Source of the DNA: Synechococcales cyanobacterium GL140_1_metabinner_5_sub
GTDB lineage: Bacteria > Cyanobacteriota > Cyanobacteriia > Cyanobacteriales > Chamaesiphonaceae
DNA: 64,000 nucleotides
NCBI GenBank assembly: GCA_025359065.1
Contig: JANYHM010000040.1
Span: 94,284-158,283 of the forward strand
Direction: 5' to 3'
Shown: piece by piece, positions 26,920 to 36,003 of the stretch
How the letters are laid out: the number at the start of each line of letters is the position of its first letter
Numbering within the stretch: position 1 is the stretch's first letter
Program-made: the position numbers and the translations under genes
The notes under the pieces: generated by a model
Database searches by the model: none
What the model saw: only the letters and a program-made list of their open reading frames with translations
What the model was told of the DNA's origin: nothing

Positions 26920-29900
26920 ATGGCTAATTCTTTGATTGCTTCGGATAAAGGACTTCAGCTCATCGATAATGCCAGAGAAAAGCAAGGCTGGAATCGATCG
27001 GATCGGCGGCTTCTGGAAGCGGCGGAGATTTCGAGAGCGACGTTGAATCGGTTTTATGCTCAGCAGCCAATTAAACATGATAATTTTGTGGCGATTTGCA
27101 GGGCGGTGGGGATTGAGAGGTGGCAGCGGGTAGCAGCGATAGTGTTAACGGCTGAAAAAATGCAGGCGGTGCCAGAGATACCGCCAAATTCTTTGGCTGA
27201 ACTCGATCGAGATTTACGGGCTTGGTTTAAAGCATTGCGGTATAAGATCGAGCCAGATTATCTGGTGGAGACAGCGGAATATTTTGAGTGGATTATTCGG
27301 ATACCAGTGCGGAGTAGATACGATCGAGTTTTAATTCATGGGATTACGGGCGAGGCGGGGATGCAGGATCTGGCGCGGGTGGAGGCGGTGGTGCAGGAGC
27401 GGCAGTTAGATGAGGGGTGTTTGGTGACAGATTATCGGGTGAGTCGATCGGTGGATGCTTATTTGGCGGCGGAAGAGGAGAAGGGGAATCAGAAAATTTT
27501 GTGCTTGACGGTGGATGAATTGATTGATCGAGATGTAGATTTTTCGCCGTATATTCAGTGGTTGGCGGCGGAGATCCAGCGGTTGAAAATCGCTGAAGAA
27601 TATCTCCAGTTGGATTGTAGTAAACCCGAAAAAGATGCCCAGGGAAGATATAAAACGCCGAGTGCGGGAGCGGTGGGGGCAGAACAGATCGATGAATATA
27701 TGGATGAGTGGTTGAAGTCAGCGCAGAAAAATCATATTTCGGTGCTGGGGGAATTTGGGACGGGGAAGACTTGGTTTGCGCTGCACTATGCTTGGGTGGG
27801 AATTCAGGCTTATTTACAGGCAAAAGCCAAACGGGTGAAGCGTCCGCGTTTACCACTATTAATTACCTTGCGGGACTATGCCAAGACGTTAAATGTGGAT
27901 ACGGTGATTGCGGGGTTCTTTTTTGTTAATCACAATATTCGGCTGAATGCGGATGTATTCGATCGATTGAATCGCATGGGTAAGCTATTGATTTTGTTCG
28001 ATGGTTTTGATGAGATGGCGAATAAGATTAATAGTCAGGAGGCGATCGATAATTTCTGGGCGTTGGCTGAGGTTATTGTGCCAAATTCTAAGGCGATTCT
28101 TACCTGTCGGACGGAGCATTTCCCGACTACGACAGTCACGCAGGAGATTTTGGCTGGTGAAAAGTTGGCTTCTACTCAGGCAAAGGTGGCGATGGCTCCA
28201 AAGTTTGAAATTTTGAATTTGCATCCGCTATCGATCGACCAAATTCGGCAGGTGTTGACTAGTCGCGGTGCGACGATGGAGGCGATCGATCTCATTCTGG
28301 CTAATGCTGAATTAGCCGATTTGGTGAAGCGTCCGATGATGGTGGATTTGGTGTTGGCGGCGTTACCAGAAATTAGTGCGGGTAGAGATATCGATGTGGC
28401 GCGGGTGTATTTGTATGCTCTCAAGCACAAGCTGGCGCAGGATATCGAAACTAAGCGGACGTTTACATCCATGGCAGATAAGGTGTTCTTTTTGTGTGAG
28501 GTATCTTGGGCGATGCTGTCACAGAATAAGTTGACGCTGCACTATAGTCAGTTTCCGGATAAGTTGCGAGAGGTGTTTGGTGATGCGGTTAAGGATACTC
28601 AGCTCGACCATTGGCATTATGACATGATGGGTCAGTCGATTTTGATTCGTGACCACGATGGTAATTATCGTCCGGCGCATAAGTCGCTGCTGGAGTTTTT
28701 TGTGGCGTGGAAGTTTGCGGCGGAGTTGGGGTTGCTGCATGACGATTTTTTGGAGTTGGTGGGGGAACCAGAGGGGAATCCCCCTGTCTTGTCGCGCTTT
28801 TTAGCGGAGGAAACCTCCGCAGCGCGCGCCGCTAAATCCCCCTTGGGAAGGGGGACTTTGAGAGGTGAATTAGAATCAGGTACTTCGACTGTAGTCCCTT
28901 TGGGAAGGGGGACTTTGAGAGGCGCATTAGAATCAGATACTTCGACCGTAGCCCCCTTTTTAAGGGGGTTGGGGGGTTCAGATTTCGCAACGGAGTCAGG
29001 AGTGATCGCACCATCGGATGTTCGCTACAAGTGGGCAGATTATTGGCGGCATTGTCGAGAGAATCAGGGGAATGGGGGCGATATTGCCAGATTTGAGCGG
29101 GTGGAAATTGCCAATTTAGTGACAACTTTTGGGGCGAGTCCGTTAATTCCGGCGGTGATGAATTTGCTTTTGCCGATGCTGGATCTAGAGGTGAGTTATC
29201 GGCAGATGAATTCGTTGTTGGAGTTGATGCAGTGGACGCGGGGACAAGCAGAAGCGGCATGGTTGGGGAGTAATGCGGGAAGTGTGTTGGTGAAACTAAA
29301 TCCCTATGGGTTAGAGTATCAGGATCTCAGCGAGACGGTGCTGCCAGATATTGATTTGGTGGGGGCAGGATTGCGGGAAGTGAATTTTGCTGGGGCAAAC
29401 CTGGCAAATGCTGCAACAACTAAAACTTTTGACACTTGTACTGCGATCGCCACTAGTGACGATGGTCGATATTTTTTTACGGGTCATAGTGACAGAACTG
29501 TTAGGATTTGGTCGATTGATGGTCAAGAATTATTTACTTGTTCTGGTCATCATGATTCGGTAAGTTCGCTTGCTATTAATGGCGAGTGGTTGTTCTCTGG
29601 CAGTTATGATTGCACCATCAAACAGTGGGAGATCTCCACCGGCAAATGTCTGCAAACCTTCAACGATCATCAATATTCGGTAAACTCGATCGCGATCAGC
29701 GGTGAGTGGCTATTTTCTGGCAGTGATGACAACACGATCAAACAGTGGGATATCTCCACCGGCAAATGTCTACATACCTTCACCGGTCATCAATCTTGGG
29801 TAAATTCGATCGCGATCAGTGGTGAGTGGCTATTCTCTGGCAATGATGACAACACCATCAAACAATGGGAGATCGCCAGCGGCAAATGCCTCCACACCTT

Positions 29901-30132
29901 CACAGGTTATCAAAATTCGGTAAATTCGATCGCGATCAGTGGCGAGTGGCTATTCTCTGGCAGTGATGACAACACTATCAAACAGTGGGAAATCTCCACA
30001 GGGAAATGTATTGCTACCTTCGATAATTCCCTCTGTGCTAAAGCAAATATTACGGACGTGCGCGGTCTGAATGACTCACAGATAGCCTCACTCAAAGCCC
30101 TGGGCGCAGTTGATGATAATATCTTGACGTAG
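26920..30132 (+). CDS. HTH - nuclease-like - NACHT NTPase - WD40 protein
   Basis: A 1070-residue STAND protein. Residues about 8-70: helix-turn-helix (SDRRLLEAAEISRATLNRFY). About 80-220: alpha/beta region (IRIPVRSRYDRVLIHGITGE, VTDYRVSRSVDAYLAAEEE) with a restriction-endonuclease-like look, unproven. About 275-620: NACHT core, Walker A GEFGTGKTWFA and Walker B LLILFDGFDEMA, sensor TCRTEHFP. About 630-680: a repeat-derived insert. About 815: short pentapeptide-like segment. About 835-1040: five WD40 units, four nearly identical at DNA level. Bacterial NACHT proteins are often anti-phage sensors. It is divergent from the zeta pair and followed 14 bases later by a DUF4288 gene. Confidence 0.88.
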   Translation: MANSLIASDKGLQLIDNAREKQGWNRSDRRLLEAAEISRATLNRFYAQQPIKHDNFVAICRAVGIERWQRVAAIVLTAEKMQAVPEIPPNSLAELDRDLRAWFKALRYKIEPDYLVETAEYFEWIIRIPVRSRYDRVLIHGITGEAGMQDLARVEAVVQERQLDEGCLVTDYRVSRSVDAYLAAEEEKGNQKILCLTVDELIDRDVDFSPYIQWLAAEIQRLKIAEEYLQLDCSKPEKDAQGRYKTPSAGAVGAEQIDEYMDEWLKSAQKNHISVLGEFGTGKTWFALHYAWVGIQAYLQAKAKRVKRPRLPLLITLRDYAKTLNVDTVIAGFFFVNHNIRLNADVFDRLNRMGKLLILFDGFDEMANKINSQEAIDNFWALAEVIVPNSKAILTCRTEHFPTTTVTQEILAGEKLASTQAKVAMAPKFEILNLHPLSIDQIRQVLTSRGATMEAIDLILANAELADLVKRPMMVDLVLAALPEISAGRDIDVARVYLYALKHKLAQDIETKRTFTSMADKVFFLCEVSWAMLSQNKLTLHYSQFPDKLREVFGDAVKDTQLDHWHYDMMGQSILIRDHDGNYRPAHKSLLEFFVAWKFAAELGLLHDDFLELVGEPEGNPPVLSRFLAEETSAARAAKSPLGRGTLRGELESGTSTVVPLGRGTLRGALESDTSTVAPFLRGLGGSDFATESGVIAPSDVRYKWADYWRHCRENQGNGGDIARFERVEIANLVTTFGASPLIPAVMNLLLPMLDLEVSYRQMNSLLELMQWTRGQAEAAWLGSNAGSVLVKLNPYGLEYQDLSETVLPDIDLVGAGLREVNFAGANLANAATTKTFDTCTAIATSDDGRYFFTGHSDRTVRIWSIDGQELFTCSGHHDSVSSLAINGEWLFSGSYDCTIKQWEISTGKCLQTFNDHQYSVNSIAISGEWLFSGSDDNTIKQWDISTGKCLHTFTGHQSWVNSIAISGEWLFSGNDDNTIKQWEIASGKCLHTFTGYQNSVNSIAISGEWLFSGSDDNTIKQWEISTGKCIATFDNSLCAKANITDVRGLNDSQIASLKALGAVDDNILT
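28838..28985 (+). repeat. In-frame 57-bp tandem repeat of mobile-repeat type inside the NACHT gene
   Basis: gactttgagagg starts at 28854 and again at 28911, a 57-base period (19 codons). Each unit holds gggaaggggg, gactttgagagg, attagaatca and tacttcga. The block ends with a ccccctttttaaggggg palindrome and ggttggggggttc, typical of cyanobacterial dispersed repeats. It is preceded by a GC-rich palindrome (tagcggagg...cctccgc...gccgcta, 28802-28834). Since 57 is a multiple of three, the frame survives and encodes PLGRGTLRGELESGTSTVV twice with small changes. Confidence 0.85.
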
Positions 30133-30145
30133 TTCAGGAGTCCAA

Positions 30146-30475
30146 ATGAGTAATCATAATTATGTTGCTATAGTACTGATCTCCAGTACTTCAGATTCAC
30201 CAGGGTATCAAACACTTTACGACGAAACAACCCTAATCGTTCAAGCCAATTCTATAGAAGAAGCCAAGTCAAAGGCGATTCAGTATGGGAAAAGCTGTGA
30301 GGGGAGTTATACCAGCGTAGATGGTTTTCTCATCGTTAAAAAGTTTGTAAATGTGGAAGATGTAAACGATGTTCTAGAAGATCTGGGCGGTGATATTACC
30401 GCTATTAATGCGCGCTTCTTCCATGACTTGGATGCTTACCAAAATTTCAGAACAATGTTGCACTCAGAAACATAG
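30146..30475 (+). CDS. DUF4288 protein, partner of the NACHT-WD40 gene
   Basis: A 109-residue soluble protein. YVAIVLISSTSDSPGYQTLY, LIVQANSIEEAKSKAIQYGK, FVNVEDVNDVLEDLGG and INARFFHDLDAYQNF follow the DUF4288 pattern (a small alpha/beta fold with an xxEAxxKA helix and a final FF motif). It starts 14 bases after the NACHT gene on the same strand, so it should be co-expressed. Its role is unknown; the pairing suggests an accessory or effector part of the same system. Confidence 0.7.
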   Translation: MSNHNYVAIVLISSTSDSPGYQTLYDETTLIVQANSIEEAKSKAIQYGKSCEGSYTSVDGFLIVKKFVNVEDVNDVLEDLGGDITAINARFFHDLDAYQNFRTMLHSET

Positions 30476-30792
30476 CAAGCTTTCCTGTAAACGAGTATGC
30501 CGCCGCGTCGATCGCACCGTATTCACTGCCTGCTCCTCCCCCTAATAATTGCCGCATACAAAAGATTCCGTTGCAGCATCATATTGTGCTCCATACTCAA
30601 CGGAATCACCACCACCGGAAACTCCGAACCCTAGATTTTGTGAATCGTAAACGCTTTCAAAAACACTAACGCAGCTTGGATGAATTTCAGATGATCTTTC
30701 GATCGCTGTTCACTTGATCATTCCTTGACTGGATACAGTACCGGCCAGAGACTATGATATAGATCGTTTGTGCCGCTCTGACTAGCTCACTA
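30476..30792. other. Intergenic stretch before recN
   Basis: 317 bases without a gene that I can support. A minus- or plus-strand frame near 30570-30700 gives patches of sense ([15 protein letters not shown]) but no family is recognised; it may be the trace of a lost gene. The recN promoter must lie in the last part. Confidence 0.4.
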
Positions 30793-32577
30793 ATGCTACT
30801 TTCCTTACATATCAGCAACTTCGCCCTGATCGACGAACTCACCATTGACTTCGCCCGAGGACTGAACGTGCTGACCGGCGAAACCGGCGCAGGTAAATCG
30901 ATTATTTTAGATGCGATCGATGCCCTGTTAGGCGGCACCGTTAGCGCCCGCTTAGTCAGAAGTGGCACCAGTCGTGCCATTGTCCAAGGCACTTTTAAAT
31001 CGCCGCTGCACTTAGTGGACTGGCTGCAAGCCAACGAAATCATCGTCGCTGAGAATTTGATTTGTACCCGCGAAATCAGTCGTACTGGTGGCACCATTCG
31101 ATCGAAGCTGCGAGTCAATGGCACCGTGGTCAGCAAACAAATTTTAAATGAACTGCGTGAGCACCTGGTAGAAATCACTGGCCAAGGCCAAACTAGCCAA
31201 ATTACCGCCGCTCATCAACAGCGCCAGTTACTAGATGCCTATGGGAGCTTAGAGGCCGATCGACTGCAAGTTAACCAGCACTTTCAGGCTTGGCAGCAGG
31301 CTGAAAAAAATTTGACCCAACGCCAGCAGCAGCAAGCAGATCATGCTTTCCGGTTAGAAACCCTGCGGATGGAGGTGCAAGAACTAGAATCTGCTGCTTT
31401 AGAAGCCCCCGATGAACTTATTGCCCTAGACCAAGAGCATCAGACATTGAACCACGTAGTAGACCTGCAACAGCAGAGCTATCAAATATATCAGCTCTTA
31501 TACCAAAACGACCTGGGTGAATCTGCTGCCGCTGACCTGCTGAGCAAAGCCGAAAACCTACTGGTGGGCTGTGTGGATATTGATCCCAAATTGCAGCCGC
31601 TGTTGGATGTGGTCAGCGATAGCCTGACTCAAATTATCGATGTGGGACGCAGAATTAACAGCTATGGCGATCGATTAGAAGCCGATCCCCAGCGCCTCGA
31701 AGAAATTGAAGATCGGATGAGGTTTCTTAAGCATATCTGTCGGAAGTATGGCTGCAACCTAGGCGAACTGATCGATCGACTAGAAAAATCTCAGTTAGAG
31801 TTGGCTGGACTTACGGGCAAAGGAGAATCGATCGAGGAACTCCAGGCACTGCTCGATACCTGTTACGCCAAGCTGCTCAAAGCCTGCGAGAAATTGACCG
31901 ATCGACGGCAGCAAACCGCCCAGAAACTCCAGCAACAGCTCGTAGCTGAGCTAAAACCTTTGGGCATGGCTAAAGTCCAGTTCCTGGTAGATATCCAGCC
32001 CCAGATACCCAGCGGTAACGGTGCTGACAACGTTTGTTTTTTGTTTAGTCCAAATCCCGGTGAACCACTGCAATCTTTGGCTGCTACAGCTTCGGGTGGG
32101 GAAATGAGTCGCTTTTTGTTGGCCTTAAAAGCCTGTTTCTCGGTGATTACCCCTACCGGCACTTTGATTTTTGATGAAATAGATACAGGGGTCTCTGGAA
32201 AAGTTACCCAGTCGATCGCTGACAAGTTACAGCAGTTGGCGATCGATCGGCAGGTGCTATGTGTCACTCACCAACCGATCATGGCTGCCATGGCCGACGT
32301 TCATTTCCAAGTGCGCAAAGAAGGTGTCGGTAAAAAAGCCCAAGAGCGCACCGTGGTCAAAATCGAAAGATTAGAACCCCAGCGCCGTCGAGAAGAAATT
32401 GCCCAATTGGCCGGTGGACATTCGGCGGCGGATTCGATCGCCTTTGCTGATTCTTTGCTTTCTCAGGCCACTGCTACTAAACAATCTGCCGCCAGCTTGG
32501 CCGAGAATCTGCCCAGCAAAAAATCCCGTCGTTCGCACAAAAAGACTAAGACGGTGCCCGTAAAAAAAGCCCGGTAA
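30793..32577 (+). CDS. recN: DNA repair protein RecN
   Basis: A 594-residue SMC-like ATPase. LHISNFALIDELTIDF, then Walker A LTGETGAGKSI (residue about 27-37); two coiled-coil arms in the middle (QQAEKNLTQRQQQQ, LQPLLDVVSDSL region); ABC signature TASGGEMSRFLLALK; Walker B LIFDEIDTGVSG and the switch His in VTHQPIMAAMAD. It acts in double-strand break repair. A 20-residue Lys/Arg-rich tail (SRRSHKKTKTVPVKKAR) extends beyond the usual end and could help DNA binding. Confidence 0.95.
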   Translation: MLLSLHISNFALIDELTIDFARGLNVLTGETGAGKSIILDAIDALLGGTVSARLVRSGTSRAIVQGTFKSPLHLVDWLQANEIIVAENLICTREISRTGGTIRSKLRVNGTVVSKQILNELREHLVEITGQGQTSQITAAHQQRQLLDAYGSLEADRLQVNQHFQAWQQAEKNLTQRQQQQADHAFRLETLRMEVQELESAALEAPDELIALDQEHQTLNHVVDLQQQSYQIYQLLYQNDLGESAAADLLSKAENLLVGCVDIDPKLQPLLDVVSDSLTQIIDVGRRINSYGDRLEADPQRLEEIEDRMRFLKHICRKYGCNLGELIDRLEKSQLELAGLTGKGESIEELQALLDTCYAKLLKACEKLTDRRQQTAQKLQQQLVAELKPLGMAKVQFLVDIQPQIPSGNGADNVCFLFSPNPGEPLQSLAATASGGEMSRFLLALKACFSVITPTGTLIFDEIDTGVSGKVTQSIADKLQQLAIDRQVLCVTHQPIMAAMADVHFQVRKEGVGKKAQERTVVKIERLEPQRRREEIAQLAGGHSAADSIAFADSLLSQATATKQSAASLAENLPSKKSRRSHKKTKTVPVKKAR

Positions 32578-32804
32578 AAAAAGCCCCATTAAAAAAATAG
32601 TGACCGATCCCCGATCGCCCGAGTTTGGTACAATTAGCTACTTACCGACCAGGCGAGGATGTCAACAATTGTCTTGTGCCCGCATTGAGCATTTTTCAGT
32701 TGTGTGTATCCGAGGTAAAAGCATAGTCCATCGACTCCACCAGACATCTAGCCTTGGTCTATTCCTCTTGATTTCCTCTCTCTAAATGGTTTTTTTCAAT
32801 ATTC

Positions 32805-33812
32805 ATGGCTAAACAGCGCGTTCTTTCTGGAGTTCAACCAACCGGTAATCTGCACCTAGGAAACTACCTAGGTGCCATTCGTAACTGGGTGGTCAACCAG
32901 GCTGAATACGAAAATTTCTTCTGTGTTGTAGATTTACATGCCATCACAGCTCCCCACGATCCTAAGGCGTTGGCCGAAAACAGCTACGCGATCGCTGCTC
33001 TCTATTTAGCCTGCGGGATTGATCTGGCTCATGCCAACATCTTCATTCAATCTCATGTGCGCGCCCATAGTGAATTAGCTTGGCTGTTTAACTGCGTTAC
33101 CCCAGTTAACTGGTTAGAGGGGATGATCCAGTTTAAAGAAAAAGCTATCAAACAAGGTGACAGTGTCAGCATGGGCTTGATGGACTACCCTGTTTTAATG
33201 GCCGCAGATATTTTGCTGTATCAGGCCGATCGAGTTCCGGTGGGCGAAGACCAAAAGCAGCACTTAGAGCTGACTCGGGATATTGTGACTCGTTTTAACC
33301 ATCTGTTTGGCGCTGAGCAGCCAGTGTTCAAAATGCCAGAGCCGTTGATTTTGGCCGAGGGTGCCAGGGTGATGAGCTTAACTGACGGCACCAAAAAAAT
33401 GTCTAAGTCTGATCCTTCCGATCAGAGTCGAATTAATATTTTGGATTCCCCAGAGTTGATTCAACAAAAGATTAAAAAATGTAAAACTGATACAGAGCGA
33501 GGTTTGAATTTTGATAGCCCTGACCGACCAGAATGTCGCAATTTGCTTAGTTTGTATGCGATTGTCAGTGGTCAAACCAAAGAAGCAGTGGCGATCGAAT
33601 GTCGGGAGATGGGCTGGGGACAGTTTAAGCCTTTGTTGGCTGAGTCCATGATTGCTCATTTGGCTCCCATTCAGGCTAAGTATCAAGAGGTGATGCTCGA
33701 TCGGGCTTATTTGGAATCGGTGTTGCGCACTGGACGGGAAAAAGCTGAGTCAGTCGCTGATGAAACTTTGGCCGCAGCCAAGAAAGCTTTGGGGTTTTCG
33801 CGTCCGCTGTAA
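32805..33812 (+). CDS. trpS: Tryptophanyl-tRNA synthetase
   Basis: A 335-residue class I aminoacyl-tRNA synthetase. The HIGH-like HLGNYLGAI is at residue 17 after SGVQPTGN, VPVGEDQKQHLELTRDI lies mid-protein, and KMSKSDPSDQ is the KMSKS loop (about residue 199). Full length. The 227 bases between recN and trpS hold no other gene. Confidence 0.96.
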   Translation: MAKQRVLSGVQPTGNLHLGNYLGAIRNWVVNQAEYENFFCVVDLHAITAPHDPKALAENSYAIAALYLACGIDLAHANIFIQSHVRAHSELAWLFNCVTPVNWLEGMIQFKEKAIKQGDSVSMGLMDYPVLMAADILLYQADRVPVGEDQKQHLELTRDIVTRFNHLFGAEQPVFKMPEPLILAEGARVMSLTDGTKKMSKSDPSDQSRINILDSPELIQQKIKKCKTDTERGLNFDSPDRPECRNLLSLYAIVSGQTKEAVAIECREMGWGQFKPLLAESMIAHLAPIQAKYQEVMLDRAYLESVLRTGREKAESVADETLAAAKKALGFSRPL

Positions 33813-33956
33813 CCGAAGTATTGAGTGGTGTCTCTAGAAACTCAGATGGTAGGGCAGACTTCGCTCAATAACAGCCCACCCTGCAATTATCTGGTTGTTA
33901 TCACTACTGTAATTGGAGTAGTTACTCCGCCAAAATTTATTTAGATAAACTTTTTT

Positions 33957-34838
33957 ATGAACAACTTTCAGCAGGCAGCCCAAAACGGTGAGTTTTTAGT
34001 TACTGCCGAAGTAGCACCGCCCAAAGGTAGTGATCCGAGCCACATGTTAGAATTTGCCAAATTATTAAAAGGTCGAGTACATGCAGTAAATATTACCGAT
34101 GGTAGTAGAGCTGTAATGCGGATGAGTCCGCTAGTGGCGGCGGTGTTGCTGTTACGAGAAGGGATTGAGCCAGTGTATCAGGTGGCCTGCCGCGATCGAA
34201 ATCGAATTGCTCTCCAGGCAGATTTGCTGGGTGCCCAGGCACTAGGTATCAAAAATGTGTTGGCGCTGACTGGCGATCCGGTGAATGCCGGAGATTATCC
34301 CAATGCTAAGGGGGTTTTTGATTTGGAGTCGGTACGGTTGTTGAAATTGATTTCCCAATTAAATGCTGGGCTAGATGGTAACGATAAACCTTTGCCAGAT
34401 GGAGCCACTTCGCTGTTTCATGGTGGAGCTGTGGATCCACAAATTACCAGCCGCTCATCCTTGAAAAGTCGCTTCGAGAAAAAAATTGCCGCTGGAGCGC
34501 AGTTTTTTCAGAGTCAGTTGATTTCTGATTTTGATTTGTTGGAGCAGTTTATGAAAGAGGTAGCGCTGCCTTATGGCAAGCCGGTGTTAGCCGGAATTTT
34601 TCTGTTGAAGTCGGCAAAAAATGCTGAGTTTATTAATCGCTGTGTGCCGGGAGTACATATTCCCCAATCGACGATCGATCGCCTAACGGCTTCACCGAAA
34701 CCACTACAAACTGGCATCGAAATTGCGGCGGAGCAGGTATTGCTGGCAAAAAAAATGTGTCAAGGAGTTCACCTAATGGCCGTCAAACGGGAGGATTTGA
34801 TTCCGCGTATTTTAGATTTGGCAGAGATTAAGATCTAA
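33957..34838 (+). CDS. Methylenetetrahydrofolate reductase family protein
   Basis: A 293-residue FAD-dependent TIM barrel. FLVTAEVAPPKGSD at strand 1 (catalytic Glu), VNITDGSRAVMRMSP, VYQVACRDRNRIALQADLL, IKNVLALTGDPVNAGDYP and QLISDFDLLEQFM are family motifs. It would reduce methylene-THF to methyl-THF for methionine synthesis, a step linked to metK at 19953. This MTHFR branch is common in cyanobacteria and differs from E. coli MetF, so I leave the symbol blank. Confidence 0.88.
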   Translation: MNNFQQAAQNGEFLVTAEVAPPKGSDPSHMLEFAKLLKGRVHAVNITDGSRAVMRMSPLVAAVLLLREGIEPVYQVACRDRNRIALQADLLGAQALGIKNVLALTGDPVNAGDYPNAKGVFDLESVRLLKLISQLNAGLDGNDKPLPDGATSLFHGGAVDPQITSRSSLKSRFEKKIAAGAQFFQSQLISDFDLLEQFMKEVALPYGKPVLAGIFLLKSAKNAEFINRCVPGVHIPQSTIDRLTASPKPLQTGIEIAAEQVLLAKKMCQGVHLMAVKREDLIPRILDLAEIKI

Positions 34839-34906
34839 ATTTGTGAAGTTTTTTGTGTCAATTTAAAATCAAAGTTAAGATAGGCTGGGCATCAATGGGT
34901 TGATGA

Positions 34907-35512
34907 TTACCAAATTTTGCTCATGCTCAATATAAAACCGGGCATGACCTCGTCGCAGTTAATCGAAGCTGGAAATTTTAATACTTCGGCCTCTTGTCCT
35001 GGTCGATAGATCTCCACCTGCTTATTTTTAGGATCGATGAGCAAGCCTAGCTTTACCCCAAGCCGTTGATACTCCTTCATTTTTTCCTGTAATGGCTTCA
35101 AGTTATCCGTAGCCGAGCGCAGTTCAATCAAAAAATCAGGCACAACCGTAATAAACCCAACAATGTTCACACCCTCAAGCCGAGATTTTTCAATCCAAGA
35201 CACATCTGGCGCTGGCTTGCCGCTACCAAGCGCCGTGAAGTCATAGCCACCGGAAGAGTCGAATACTTCCCCTAGCTCGGTTTGCTCATTCCAAATGCCA
35301 ACTAAAAGATTCAGTCTTGAGTTTTTTTTGCTGGTTTCGCCGCCTGCTGGAGCCATAACAATCAATTCTCCATCTTTAGTTAATTCCAGGCGCAGATCGG
35401 GGTTATTGATACAGAGCTGATCAAAGTGCTCTGGTGTTACTGTCAGCTTTGTATTAGTAACATTCAGTAGCAGAGTGTCGATCGACGGATTAGGAGCTGT
35501 GGCAGTTGTCAT
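34907..35512 (-). CDS. Uma2 family endonuclease-like protein
   Basis: A 201-residue PD-(D/E)XK-fold protein. LTKDGELIVMAPAGGETSKK, then PAPDVSWIEKSRLE and VVPDFLIELRSATD with the acidic active-site residues, followed by KMKEYQRLGVKLGLLIDP. Uma2 (DUF820) proteins are present in large numbers in cyanobacterial genomes and their role is unsettled. A short minus-strand fragment lies directly upstream. Confidence 0.9.
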   Translation of the reverse strand: MTTATAPNPSIDTLLLNVTNTKLTVTPEHFDQLCINNPDLRLELTKDGELIVMAPAGGETSKKNSRLNLLVGIWNEQTELGEVFDSSGGYDFTALGSGKPAPDVSWIEKSRLEGVNIVGFITVVPDFLIELRSATDNLKPLQEKMKEYQRLGVKLGLLIDPKNKQVEIYRPGQEAEVLKFPASINCDEVMPGFILSMSKIW

Positions 35513-35554
35513 AAAAACCTTTAAATGCTTGTAGGGTTAGCACCTGTGTAGTAT

Positions 35555-35680
35555 CTAGTCTTCTTCATCTTTTTTTTCTAATCGCACAACTCGACGATTC
35601 AGTCTTCGATGCTTGCGTTCACCATCGCTTACGCGTTGCTCAGATTCTACACATTTTACCCAAAAATCCTCAAAACGGCG
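35555..35680 (-). pseudogene. Short charged remnant upstream of Uma2
   Basis: A frame without a clear start reads RRFEDFWVKCVESEQRVSDG and ends RRVVRLEKKDEED with a stop at 35555. It is very charged and could be the C-terminal end of a lost gene. A TAG interrupts the frame just before RRFEDF. I do not recognise the family. Confidence 0.3.
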
Positions 35681-35724
35681 ATTCTGCTACGCAGACAATT
35701 CGTGAACGACTATGAATCTACTAT

Positions 35725-36003
35725 CTAAACAAAACGACCCCGTTGGTTAAAACCAACAGAGTCAGCGTTGAAGCTCCTGTTGGCCGGTGTATTTGGGGTC
35801 AATACCCTAGCCTCACACCACACCCTGAATTCTCGCCAATCTTGCAAGCTAATCGCCCTTGATAGTTTGCGATTTTTAACCATCCCTGACACGTTTAAAT
35901 CTTCCAAGATGATTGATTGGTTTTCTCTCACCACTTTGGTCGATAGCCTGTGCAGAAAATCTTTGCGAGTATCTAATTTTCGATAAATTCTATAAATTTT
36001 CAT
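35725..36003 (-). pseudogene. TnpB (IS605 OrfB) fragment with right end
   Basis: A 92-codon frame with KLDTRKDFLHRLSTKVVREN, SIILEDLNVSGMVKNRKLSR and AISLQDWREF, the well-known RuvC-II region of TnpB (the Glu of LEDLNV is catalytic). Upstream and downstream parts of TnpB are missing. The last codons are read from ccgttggttaaaaccaacag, a small hairpin like the right ends of IS200/IS605 elements. So this is an internally deleted IS605-type element lying against the end of the carotenoid oxygenase gene (four-base overlap). Confidence 0.8.

Noticed and set aside
26725..27078. 117-codon minus-strand gene overlapping the NACHT start
   Set aside because: Most of it is antisense to the HTH region; only the last 15 codons make sense, as a copy of the RES antitoxin N-terminus.
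27344..27856. Long minus-strand open frame opposite the NACHT gene
   Set aside because: Pro-rich low-complexity translation produced by the codon bias of the real gene on the plus strand.
29560..30010. CRISPR-like regular repeats
   Set aside because: The 120-base period is in frame and encodes WD40 blades; there are no unique spacers of uniform length.
30687..31178. Minus-strand frame over the recN start
   Set aside because: RecN motifs are on the plus strand; the antisense frame has no motif or start signal.
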